This document shows positions 29,340 to 36,470 of a stretch of 42,582 nucleotides of DNA, piece by piece (the stretch's first letter is position 1; the number at the start of each line of letters is the position of its first letter). The notes under the pieces were generated by a model. That model ran no database searches. It was given only the letters and a program-made list of their open reading frames with translations, and was not told the DNA's origin. The translations under genes and the position numbers were made by a program. Origin of the DNA: an uncultured Faecalibacterium sp. (GTDB lineage Bacteria > Bacillota > Clostridia > Oscillospirales > Ruminococcaceae); the NCBI GenBank assembly GCA_944385995.1, contig CALWZL010000013.1, forward strand, positions 1 to 42,582. Reading direction: 5' to 3'.

Positions 29340-31373
29340 ATGAGCAATGCGACGACTGCCGGGTATCCGGCGTACACCGAATTTCTGCCCATCTGCCGGG
29401 AGGACATGGACCAGCGCGGCTGGGACCAGCTGGATTTTGTGGTGGTGGGCGGCGACGCCTATGTGGACCACCCCAGCTTCGGCACCGCCATCATCAGCCG
29501 GCTGCTGGAGGCGGAAGGCTACCGGGTGGGGGTTCTGGCCCAGCCCCGGTACACCGACTGCGAGGACTTCAAGCGGTTCGGAAAACCCAAGTACGGCTTT
29601 TTCATCGGGGGCGGCAACGTGGACAGCATGGTCAGCCACTATTCGGTGGCCAAGATCCCCCGGGCCGAGGACGAGTATTCCCCCGGCGGCAAGGCTGGCG
29701 GCCGTCCCGACCGCAGCGCCACCGTCTACACCCGCCTGGCCAAGGAGGCCTATCCCGACCTGCCGGTGATTCTGGGGGGCCTGGAGGCCTCCCTCCGGCG
29801 GTTCGCCCATTACGACTACTGGCTGGACACCGTCCTGCCCAGCATCGCCGAGGACTCGGGGGCCGACCTCATCAGCTTCGGGATGGGGGAGCACCAGACG
29901 GTGGAGATTGCCCGCCGCCTGGCGGCCGGGGAGTCCATCGACACCATCACCGATGTGGACGGCACCTGCTATCTGACCGACTTTGACCACCTGCCCGCCC
30001 ACTATGTGGAGTGCGCCGGCTACAAAAAGGTGGCGTCGGACAAGGTGGCCTACGCCAAAGCCTGCCGGATTCAGATGGACAATCAGGATGTGGTCAGCGG
30101 CCAGATCATCGTCCAGAAACAGAGCGAAAAATACCTGGTCCAGAACCTCCCCGCCAAGCCCCTGGTCCGGTGGGAGCTGGACAAGGTCTACGCCCTGCCC
30201 TACACCCGCCGCTATCACCCCATCTATGAGGCCATGGGCGGAGTGCCCGCCATCCGGGAGGTCCAGTTCTCCATCATCCAGAACCGGGGCTGTTTCGGCG
30301 GATGCAATTTCTGCGCCATCCAGCTGCACCAGGGCCGGCGGGTCACCAGCCGCAGCGCCGACAGCATTGTGGCCGAGGCCGAGCGGATGACCCACGAGCC
30401 CGATTTCAAGGGCTATATCCACGACATCGGCGGCCCCACCGCCAACTTCCGGTTCCCCTCCTGCGGCCAGCAGATGAAAAAGGGGATGTGCACCGGCGGC
30501 AAACACTGCTTGGCGCCCCAGCCCTGCCCCCATCTGATTGTGGACCACAAGGACTACCTGAACATTCTCCGCCGGGTGCGGGAGCTGCCGGGGGTCAAGA
30601 AGGTCTTTGTCCGCAGCGGCATCCGGTTTGACTACCTGATGGCCGACCCCGACGACACCTTCTTCCAGGAACTGGTGGAATACCATGTGTCGGGCCAGCT
30701 GAAGGTGGCCCCCGAGCACTGCGCCCCCAACACCCTGGCCTATATGGGCAAGCCCCCCATTGAGGTGTTCAACAAGTTCAAGGATAAATTCTACGAGCTG
30801 AGCAAAAAGGCGGGGAAAAAGCAGTACCTGGTGCCCTATCTGATGTCCAGCCATCCCGGCAGCACCCTGAAGGATGCGGTCTACCTGGCCGAGTACCTGT
30901 ACAAAAACCACATGCGCCCCGAGCAGGTCCAGGACTTCTATCCCACCCCGGGCACCGTCAGCACCTGCATGTTCTACACCGGCCTGGACCCCTACACCCT
31001 CAAGCCGGTCTTTGTGGAAAAGACCGCCGAGGGCAAGGCCCTCCAGCGGGCCCTGCTCCAGTATTATGAGCCCCGGAACGCCGAGAAGGTGGTCAAGGCC
31101 CTCAAGATGACCCATCGGGAGGATTTGATCCCCCTGCTGGTGCCGGCGGCGGGACGCCGGGCGGTCCAGCGGGGTGCCAAACGGGCCGAAGCCCGGGACG
31201 TGACCATCCATCCCGACGGCAGCTATACCGTGCATCCCAGGGGCGCCGGCCGGGAGGAAAAGCCCGCCAGCCGCAAGCCGGTGCCGGGGGCCCGGTTTGC
31301 ACCCCGGACCGCACCCAAAAAGACCAACCGGAAGGAGGGCGGGGGACAGTCTCCCCGCAAGGGCAAGAAATGA
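29340..31373 (+). CDS. YgiQ family radical SAM protein
   Basis: A 677-residue radical SAM enzyme of the UPF0313/YgiQ family, reaction unknown. The N-terminal part (EFLPICREDMDQRGWDQLDFVVVGGDAYVDHPSFG) is a B12-binding-like domain typical of the family. The [4Fe-4S] motif is C318-FGG-C322-NF-C325. The family's HDIGGPTANF and RSGIRFDYL motifs follow. The C-terminus is a basic Pro/Arg/Lys-rich tail (about 605-677), probably disordered. ATG at 29340 is chosen over a GTG at 29328 because of GTGAGG upstream. Its stop overlaps the start of the MBL lipoprotein gene (ATGA). Confidence 0.92.
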   Translation: MSNATTAGYPAYTEFLPICREDMDQRGWDQLDFVVVGGDAYVDHPSFGTAIISRLLEAEGYRVGVLAQPRYTDCEDFKRFGKPKYGFFIGGGNVDSMVSHYSVAKIPRAEDEYSPGGKAGGRPDRSATVYTRLAKEAYPDLPVILGGLEASLRRFAHYDYWLDTVLPSIAEDSGADLISFGMGEHQTVEIARRLAAGESIDTITDVDGTCYLTDFDHLPAHYVECAGYKKVASDKVAYAKACRIQMDNQDVVSGQIIVQKQSEKYLVQNLPAKPLVRWELDKVYALPYTRRYHPIYEAMGGVPAIREVQFSIIQNRGCFGGCNFCAIQLHQGRRVTSRSADSIVAEAERMTHEPDFKGYIHDIGGPTANFRFPSCGQQMKKGMCTGGKHCLAPQPCPHLIVDHKDYLNILRRVRELPGVKKVFVRSGIRFDYLMADPDDTFFQELVEYHVSGQLKVAPEHCAPNTLAYMGKPPIEVFNKFKDKFYELSKKAGKKQYLVPYLMSSHPGSTLKDAVYLAEYLYKNHMRPEQVQDFYPTPGTVSTCMFYTGLDPYTLKPVFVEKTAEGKALQRALLQYYEPRNAEKVVKALKMTHREDLIPLLVPAAGRRAVQRGAKRAEARDVTIHPDGSYTVHPRGAGREEKPASRKPVPGARFAPRTAPKKTNRKEGGGQSPRKGKK

Positions 31374-32503
31374 AGAAACCAAACAACACCATCACCGGGC
31401 GGCTGCTGCGCCGGCTGACCGCCCTGGTCCTGGCGGCGGCCGTGGCGTTGAGTCTGGCCGGCTGCGGGGACATGACATTTCTCCATGGCGATGGCGGCGT
31501 CTATCAGGTCTCCGACACGCCGCCGGCAGAGACCCATTTCACCGTCAATTTCATCGACGTAGGGCAGGCGCTCAGCGTTTTGGTGACCTGCGACGGACAG
31601 AGTATGCTCTATGACGGCGGCAACGTGGCCGACGGCAGTCTGGTGGTCTCTTACCTCCAGAACGCCGGCGTGTCCCGGCTGGAATATGTGATTTGCAGCC
31701 ACGCCCACGAGGACCATGTGGGCGGTCTGGCGGCGGTTCTGGCCAAGTTCCCGGCGGGGCATGTCTACGCCCCCGTGACCCAGAACGACACCCAGTGTTT
31801 CCAGGATTTTGTCAAGTACACCCAGGAACAGGGACTGTCCGTCGAGGTCCCGGCGGTGGGCACCAGCTGGCAGCTGGGCAGCGCCACCGTCCAGGTCCTG
31901 GGACCGGTGGCCCAGTACGACGACGCCAACGACACCTCCCTGGTGCTGCGGATTGATTACGGGGACACCAGCGTTTTGCTGACCGGCGACATGGAACAAA
32001 AGGCCGAAGATGACCTGGTGGCCTCGGGGGCGAATCTGGATGTGGATGTCCTCCAGGTGGGCCACCACGGCAGCGAGACTTCCACCGGCTATGTCTTTTT
32101 GAATGCCGTTTTGCCCGAAGTGGGCGTGATCTCGGTGGGGGAGGGGAACAGCTACGGCCACCCCAGCGAGGACACCCTCAGCCGTCTCCGTGATGCCGGC
32201 GTGGATGTCTGGCGCACCGACCTGGCGGGGAATGTCACCGTCACCAGCGACGGCACCAACTACACGGTGTTCAGCGAGTTCTACGTCACCCCCGAAGAGC
32301 AGAACCCCACCATGACCGATGGCAGCGGCCAGCAGAGCAGTTCCACCCAGACCATCCAGGCCTACATCGGCAATGTCAACTCCAAAAAGTTCCATCTGCC
32401 CAGCTGTTCCAATCTGCCGGACCCGGTCAATCAGGTCCTCTTCTCCAGCTATGAGGAGGCCATCGAGGCGGGCTACACCCCCTGCGGCAACTGCCTGGGC
32501 TAA
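31370..32503 (+). CDS. Secreted MBL-fold lipoprotein (ComEC C-terminal-like) with Cys-rich tail domain
   Basis: A 377-residue exported lipoprotein. The N-terminus has a basic start, a hydrophobic helix and the lipobox SLAGC (Cys near residue 32). The body is a metallo-beta-lactamase domain with S-H111-A-H113-E-D115-H116 and later LTGDM and VGHHGS, the pattern of the nuclease-like domain of ComEC/Rec2. Residues about 330-377 are a separate small module (YIGNVNSKKFHLPSC, then CGNC) resembling the Ada-type zinc/methyl-transfer fold seen at the end of several secreted nucleases. It may therefore degrade or bind DNA outside the cell, by inference. It overlaps the end of ygiQ by four bases. Confidence 0.88.
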   Translation: MKKPNNTITGRLLRRLTALVLAAAVALSLAGCGDMTFLHGDGGVYQVSDTPPAETHFTVNFIDVGQALSVLVTCDGQSMLYDGGNVADGSLVVSYLQNAGVSRLEYVICSHAHEDHVGGLAAVLAKFPAGHVYAPVTQNDTQCFQDFVKYTQEQGLSVEVPAVGTSWQLGSATVQVLGPVAQYDDANDTSLVLRIDYGDTSVLLTGDMEQKAEDDLVASGANLDVDVLQVGHHGSETSTGYVFLNAVLPEVGVISVGEGNSYGHPSEDTLSRLRDAGVDVWRTDLAGNVTVTSDGTNYTVFSEFYVTPEEQNPTMTDGSGQQSSSTQTIQAYIGNVNSKKFHLPSCSNLPDPVNQVLFSSYEEAIEAGYTPCGNCLG

Positions 32504-32524
32504 AAACTGCATCTCTTTGATCCG

Positions 32525-32554
32525 GCCCACCCGTTCGGCCCTGAGCGGGTGGGC
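32525..32554 (+). terminator. Hairpin after the ftsK operon
   Basis: GCCCACCCG (32525-32533) and CGGGTGGGC (32546-32554) form a perfect 9-bp stem. Only TT follows, so it is a weak terminator or a 3'-end protecting hairpin. Confidence 0.5.
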
Positions 32555-32606
32555 TTGGATATCAGTCCATGCCCTAGAAGTATGGTAGGATATACGGCAC
32601 AGGTAT

Positions 32607-32635
32607 TTGCCTTTGGGCCGGTTTGGTGCTATGCT
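32607..32635 (+). promoter_or_regulatory. Promoter of the amino acid ABC importer
   Basis: TTGCCT (32607-32612) and TATGCT (32630-32635) are 17 bases apart. A small ATGTCC/GGACAT hairpin (32650-32666) lies in the leader just after the expected start. Confidence 0.6.
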
Positions 32636-32695
32636 ATGAAAGCCATCGAATGTCCCTGCCGGACATCCATTTCCTGAAAGAAAAGGTTTCGATCC

Positions 32696-33379
32696 ATGTT
32701 TGAAACACTGTTGCAAAACCGCACCGTACAGGTGCTGATTGAATCGTTCCCCCGCATTCTGCTGCCGGGCCTGGCGGTGACCATCCCCCTGACGGTCCTG
32801 TCCTTCGCCCTGGCTCTGGTCATCGCGGCGGCGGTGGCCCTGGTCCAGTTCGCCCGGGTGCCGGTCCTCCGCCAGCTGGCCCGGGTCTATATCTGGGTGG
32901 TCCGGGGCACCCCGCTGCTGGTCCAGCTGTTTGTCATCTTTTATGGCCTGCCCAGCATGGGGATTGTGCTGGACGCCTTCCCCACGGCGGTCATCGCCTT
33001 TTCCATCAACGAGGGCGCCTACTGCGCCGAGACCATCCGGGCGGCGCTGGAGTCGGTGCCCGCGGGCCAGCTGGAGGCCGGCTACTGCGTCGGCATGTCC
33101 TGGTGGCAGGTGATGCGGCGGATCATCCTGCCCCAGGCCCTGCGGACCGCCTTCCCGCCCCTGTCCAACTCCCTGATCGGGATGGTGAAGGATACCTCTC
33201 TGGCCTCCAATATCACGGTGGCTGAAATGTTTATGGCGACCCAGCGGGTGGCCTCCTATACCTATCAGTTCCTCCCGGTCTATTGCGAGCTGGCGGTGGT
33301 CTATCTGCTCTTCTGCACCGTCCTGACCTGGGTGCAGAAACAGGGCGAAAAGTACCTCAACGCCCACGGATTCAACTGA
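32696..33379 (+). CDS. Polar amino acid ABC transporter, permease
   Basis: Membrane subunit of a His/Glu/Arg/cystine-type (PAAT) importer. The 227-residue protein has about five transmembrane helices, the family block VVRGTPLLVQLFVIFYGLP (about 68-86) and the EAA loop AETIRAALESVPAGQLEAGYCVGMS...ILPQALR (about 110-148) that docks the ATPase. It is the first gene of a permease-ATPase-binding protein operon and follows the promoter at 32607-32635. A single permease implies a homodimer. The transported amino acid cannot be told from sequence. Confidence 0.93.
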   Translation: MFETLLQNRTVQVLIESFPRILLPGLAVTIPLTVLSFALALVIAAAVALVQFARVPVLRQLARVYIWVVRGTPLLVQLFVIFYGLPSMGIVLDAFPTAVIAFSINEGAYCAETIRAALESVPAGQLEAGYCVGMSWWQVMRRIILPQALRTAFPPLSNSLIGMVKDTSLASNITVAEMFMATQRVASYTYQFLPVYCELAVVYLLFCTVLTWVQKQGEKYLNAHGFN

Positions 33380-33393
33380 GGGAGGAATGTTCC

Positions 33394-34137
33394 ATGCCGA
33401 TGCTGGAAGTACATCAAATTCATAAATCCTTCGGGGACCGGGAGGTCCTCAAGGGGGTCGATTTGTCGGTGGAAAAGGGCGAGGTGGTGGCCATTCTGGG
33501 CCCCTCCGGTTCGGGCAAAACCACCCTGCTGCGCTGCATCAACTTTCTGGAAAAGGCCGACAGCGGCAGCCTGGTCTTTGACGGGGAGAGCTTCGACCTG
33601 GCCCGGATCTCCCACGCCGAGATTGCCCGTCTCCGCCGCAAGACCGCCTTTGTGTTCCAGAGCTACAACCTGTTCCGCAACAAGACCGTCCTGCAAAATG
33701 TCACCGAGGGTCTGATTGTGGCCCGCCGGATGCCCAGGGCCCAGGCCGGGGAAATCGCGGTGCGGATGCTGGAAAAGGTGGGGATGGCGGACCGGTGCAG
33801 CCAGTACCCGCACCAGCTGTCCGGCGGCCAGCAGCAGCGGGTGGCCATTGCCCGGGCCCTGGCCACCAATCCCGAGATCATCTATTTCGACGAGCCCACT
33901 TCAGCCCTGGACCCCGAATTGACCGGGGAAGTGCTGGGCGTCATGCGCCAGCTGGCCGCCGAGGGAATGACCATGCTGGTGGTGACCCACGAGATGGCCT
34001 TTGCCCGGGAGGTGTCCAGCCAGGTGATTTTCATGGAGGACGGGCATGTGATTGAGAGCGCCCCCTCCGCCGAGTTCTTTGCCAATCCGCGGCAGGAGCG
34101 CACCCGCGCCTTCCTGAGCCGCATTGCCAGCCGATAA
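33394..34137 (+). CDS. Polar amino acid ABC transporter, ATP-binding protein
   Basis: Cytoplasmic ATPase subunit, 247 residues, the usual size for GlnQ/TcyC-type proteins. Motifs: Walker A GPSGSGKT (about 37-44), the Q-loop in [14 protein letters not shown], the ABC signature [15 protein letters not shown], Walker [14 protein letters not shown] and the H-loop VVTHEM. GGGAGGAAT lies before the ATG, 15 bases behind the permease stop. Confidence 0.96.
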   Translation: MPMLEVHQIHKSFGDREVLKGVDLSVEKGEVVAILGPSGSGKTTLLRCINFLEKADSGSLVFDGESFDLARISHAEIARLRRKTAFVFQSYNLFRNKTVLQNVTEGLIVARRMPRAQAGEIAVRMLEKVGMADRCSQYPHQLSGGQQQRVAIARALATNPEIIYFDEPTSALDPELTGEVLGVMRQLAAEGMTMLVVTHEMAFAREVSSQVIFMEDGHVIESAPSAEFFANPRQERTRAFLSRIASR

Positions 34138-34165
34138 CGCAACCCAGAGAGAAAGGGGAAAGATC

Positions 34166-35041
34166 ATGAAACGAAAAACATTTATCTCGCTGATGGCGGT
34201 CATGGCCGCCGCCGGTGTCCTGGAGCTGACCGGATGCTCCTCGGACGCTTCTTCCACGGCTGCCGGCAGCGCAGCCTCTTCGGGGGCTGCCTCGGCTGCC
34301 TCCGGCGCTGCATCGGGTGAGGCCGCCGACCGTCTGGAGGCAGTCCGCCAGCGGGGCACCCTGATCGTGGCCATGGAGGGCGCCTGGTCCCCCTGGACCT
34401 ACCACGACGACACCGACACCCTGGTGGGCTATGACGTGGAGGTTTCCCGGGCCATTGCCGAGTACCTGGGTGTGGAGCCCGAGTATGTGGAGGGCGAATG
34501 GGACGGCCTCTTTGCGGGCCTGGATGCCGGCCGCTACGACATCGTCTGCAACGGCGTCGAGGTGACCGAGGAGCGGGCCAAGAGCTATGACTTCTCCGAG
34601 CCCTACGCCTACATTCACACCGCCCTGGCAGTCCGGTCGGACAACACCGACATCACCAGTTTTGAGGACCTGGCCGGCAAGACCACCGCCAATTCCATCG
34701 CCAGCACCTACATGACCCTGGCCGAGAGCTACGGCGCCGAAGTCCTGGGGGTGGACACCCTGGATGAAACCATCCAGATGCTGCTGGCCGGCCGGGTGGA
34801 TGCCACCCTCAACGCCGATGTCTCTTTCTACGACTATCTGAACGTCCATCCCGACGCCGGCTTTAAGATTGTGGCCCAGACCGAGGACGCCAGCCACGTC
34901 TGCATTCCGGTGAAGAACGACGGCAATTCCGACACCCTGCTGGCCGCCATCAATGAGGCCATCGAGGCCCTGCGCGCCGACGGCACCCTGACCGAAATTT
35001 CCGAGAAGTATTTCGGCAGCGACATCTCCTCCGAGGCATAA
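34166..35041 (+). CDS. Polar amino acid ABC transporter, substrate-binding lipoprotein
   Basis: Extracellular solute-binding protein family 3, 291 residues. A signal peptide ends in the lipobox ELTGC (Cys24), so the protein is lipid-anchored to the outer face. A Ser/Ala-rich linker (25-52) follows, then the two-lobed domain with GTLIVAMEGAWSPWTY, LVGYDVEVSRAIAEYLG, EWDGLFAGLDAGRYDIV and the DFSEPYAY hinge segment. The ATG at 34166 follows GAAAGGGG. It closes the importer operon, followed by a terminator. Confidence 0.95.
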   Translation: MKRKTFISLMAVMAAAGVLELTGCSSDASSTAAGSAASSGAASAASGAASGEAADRLEAVRQRGTLIVAMEGAWSPWTYHDDTDTLVGYDVEVSRAIAEYLGVEPEYVEGEWDGLFAGLDAGRYDIVCNGVEVTEERAKSYDFSEPYAYIHTALAVRSDNTDITSFEDLAGKTTANSIASTYMTLAESYGAEVLGVDTLDETIQMLLAGRVDATLNADVSFYDYLNVHPDAGFKIVAQTEDASHVCIPVKNDGNSDTLLAAINEAIEALRADGTLTEISEKYFGSDISSEA

Positions 35042-35056
35042 AGCATTGCCCGGCCC

Positions 35057-35089
35057 CTCCTCTGCCTCCGTGCAGCGGAGGAGCTTTTT
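35057..35089 (+). terminator. Terminator of the ABC importer operon
   Basis: CTCCTCTGC (35057-35065) pairs with GCGGAGGAG (35075-35083, one GU pair), followed by CTTTTTG. Confidence 0.85.
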
Positions 35090-35091
35090 GT

Positions 35092-35121
35092 TTGACATAG
35101 CTTTCGCATCTGCCGCATACA
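35092..35121 (+). promoter_or_regulatory. Promoter of the DUF4830 gene
   Basis: A perfect -35 TTGACA (35092-35097) and a weaker -10 CATACA (35116-35121) with 18 bases between. Confidence 0.5.
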
Positions 35122-35200
35122 CTGTTCCAGACTGAGGGTGCATCTCAGTACATTGCATCTTGTCAGATACACCCTGGCAGAGGGTAGGGGAGGCGGAACT

Positions 35201-35824
35201 ATGTTTGTAGTGACATTGAACCGGACGCGGCTGCGCCATATCGGCGTGGGCGTCATGTGCTGCGCGGTGGTGGTGTGCAGCGCCCTGCTGGGGCGGTACA
35301 TCAGCAACCAGACGGTGGAGGCGGCCGCCGGCGCCGTGGGCAAAATCGAGTCGGCCCAGGATATTCAGACCTGGTTCACCGGCTATGGCATCGAGGTGGA
35401 CGGGGCGTCCATCACCGCCGACAAGGTCAAGATCCCCCGCAAGTGGGACGACAGTTTCTCGGCCTTCAATGAGGTGGTGGGCCAGAGCGGGCTGGACCTG
35501 TCCCGCTACAAGGGCAAGACGGTGGAAAAATGGCAGGCCCTGATTCCCTCCGCCTCCAGCGGCGGGGAAACCAGTTACGGCGTCCTGCTGGTGTACAAGA
35601 AAAAGCCGGTGGGCGCGTATCTGCTGTCAAAGCCCTCCGGTGTGGTCACCGGTCTGGGGGATGCCCAGGCTGCCATGGCGGCCGCCCAGGAGGAGGCGGA
35701 AGCCGCCGCCGCGCTGGATGACACCGCCCAGGAGACCTCGGGAGACCCGGGGCTCTATGCGGAGGAGAGCACCGCTTTGTATACCGACCTTCCCCTCGAC
35801 GCCGAGGGGTATCCGGTGGAATAA
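35201..35824 (+). CDS. DUF4830 membrane-anchored protein
   Basis: A 207-residue product with a basic start and one N-terminal membrane helix (about residues 12-32), so the rest is outside the membrane. Residues about 48-130 match the DUF4830 pattern: IQTWFTGYGIEVDG, KIPRKWDDSFSAFNEVVGQSGLDLSRYKGK, then YGVLLVYKKKPVGAYL. The C-terminal third is Ala/Glu-rich and likely disordered, ending in EGYPVE. The family has no established role; it occurs in spore-forming and gut Clostridia. The ATG follows GGGGAGGCGG. It is a single-gene unit with promoter and terminator. Confidence 0.85.
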   Translation: MFVVTLNRTRLRHIGVGVMCCAVVVCSALLGRYISNQTVEAAAGAVGKIESAQDIQTWFTGYGIEVDGASITADKVKIPRKWDDSFSAFNEVVGQSGLDLSRYKGKTVEKWQALIPSASSGGETSYGVLLVYKKKPVGAYLLSKPSGVVTGLGDAQAAMAAAQEEAEAAAALDDTAQETSGDPGLYAEESTALYTDLPLDAEGYPVE

Positions 35825-35834
35825 TTTGTTTGAA

Positions 35835-35875
35835 CCCGTCAGAAATGCCAAGTGCACGTTCTGACGGGATTTTTT
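35835..35875 (+). terminator. Terminator of the DUF4830 gene
   Basis: CCCGTCAGAA (35835-35844) and TTCTGACGGG (35859-35868) form a perfect 10-bp stem followed by ATTTTTT. Confidence 0.93.
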
Positions 35876-35997
35876 GGTATTTTTTGGCGTATCGGGCGGA
35901 TGCGCCGAGGGGTTGAATCGGGAATTTGTTCAATAATCACAAAAATCGTCATGAAAAATTGGCAAAATCAAAGGGTGAAAAATTTCTGTGCAGGGTT

Positions 35998-36059
35998 TAT
36001 AATAATGTTATCGAAAAATGTGCGCACCTGTATGCACATGATTTGAAGCGCAGCTGCGC
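35998..36059 (+). promoter_or_regulatory. ptsH promoter and structured leader
   Basis: A perfect TATAAT (35998-36003) has no good -35 at 17 bases. The leader holds two dyads: ATGTGC/GCACAT (36018-36023 with 36034-36039) and the palindrome GCGCAGCTGCGC (36048-36059). The upstream stretch 35930-35990 is unusually AT-rich for this chromosome, which may act as an UP element. Confidence 0.55.
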
Positions 36060-36097
36060 GGCTGCAAGTTTACGCCAGATGTAAGGAGAAATGATCT

Positions 36098-36355
36098 ATG
36101 AAGGAATTCCAGTATACCATTAAGGATGCCTGCGGCATCCACGCACGTCCCGCCGGTCTGCTTGTCAAGGTTGTCAAGAGCCATGCAAGCACTGCCACCC
36201 TGGAGAAGGATGGCAAGAGCTGCGATATGCGCAAGCTGATGGCTCTGATGGGTATGGGCGTCAAGCAGGGCGACACCGTTACCGTCAAGGTTGAGGGCGA
36301 CGATGAGGACGCTACTGCGGCCGATATTGAGAAGTTCATGACTGAGAACCTCTGA
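36098..36355 (+). CDS. ptsH: PTS phosphocarrier protein HPr
   Basis: Small cytoplasmic carrier passing phosphate from Enzyme I to sugar-specific EIIA domains. The 85-residue product has the active-site GIHARPAG with His15 and the family fold. The usual regulatory Ser46, target of HPr kinase in Firmicutes, is replaced: position 46 is Lys in DMRKLMALMGMG, and no other Ser lies in this helix. So the P-Ser-HPr branch that feeds CcpA repression is probably missing or rewired for this protein. The ATG follows AAGGAGAAA. A terminator lies between it and ptsI. The codon use is that of a highly expressed gene. Confidence 0.95.
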   Translation: MKEFQYTIKDACGIHARPAGLLVKVVKSHASTATLEKDGKSCDMRKLMALMGMGVKQGDTVTVKVEGDDEDATAADIEKFMTENL

Positions 36356-36379
36356 TTCCTGAGAAGAAACAGTTGCTGA

Positions 36380-36410
36380 GCCCTCGCGGTAACCCTGCGG
36401 GGGCTTTTTT
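36380..36410 (+). terminator. Intrinsic terminator or attenuator between ptsH and ptsI
   Basis: GCCCTCGC (36380-36387) pairs with GCGGGGGC (36397-36404), followed by TTTTTT. No promoter is obvious between this and ptsI, so ptsI probably depends on partial read-through. Confidence 0.8.
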
Positions 36411-36470
36411 GGAGGCAGCCGCCCGGCGGCCTCGCACAGAGGCCTGCCTGGACGGAGAAAGGATAGAACT

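Noticed and set aside
26790-31382. A 1530-codon open frame on the minus strand opposite ftsK and ygiQ
   Set aside because: It is a mirror frame of high-GC coding sequence. Its translation is low-complexity Gly/His/Val-rich, with no domain, while both plus-strand genes have complete family motifs.
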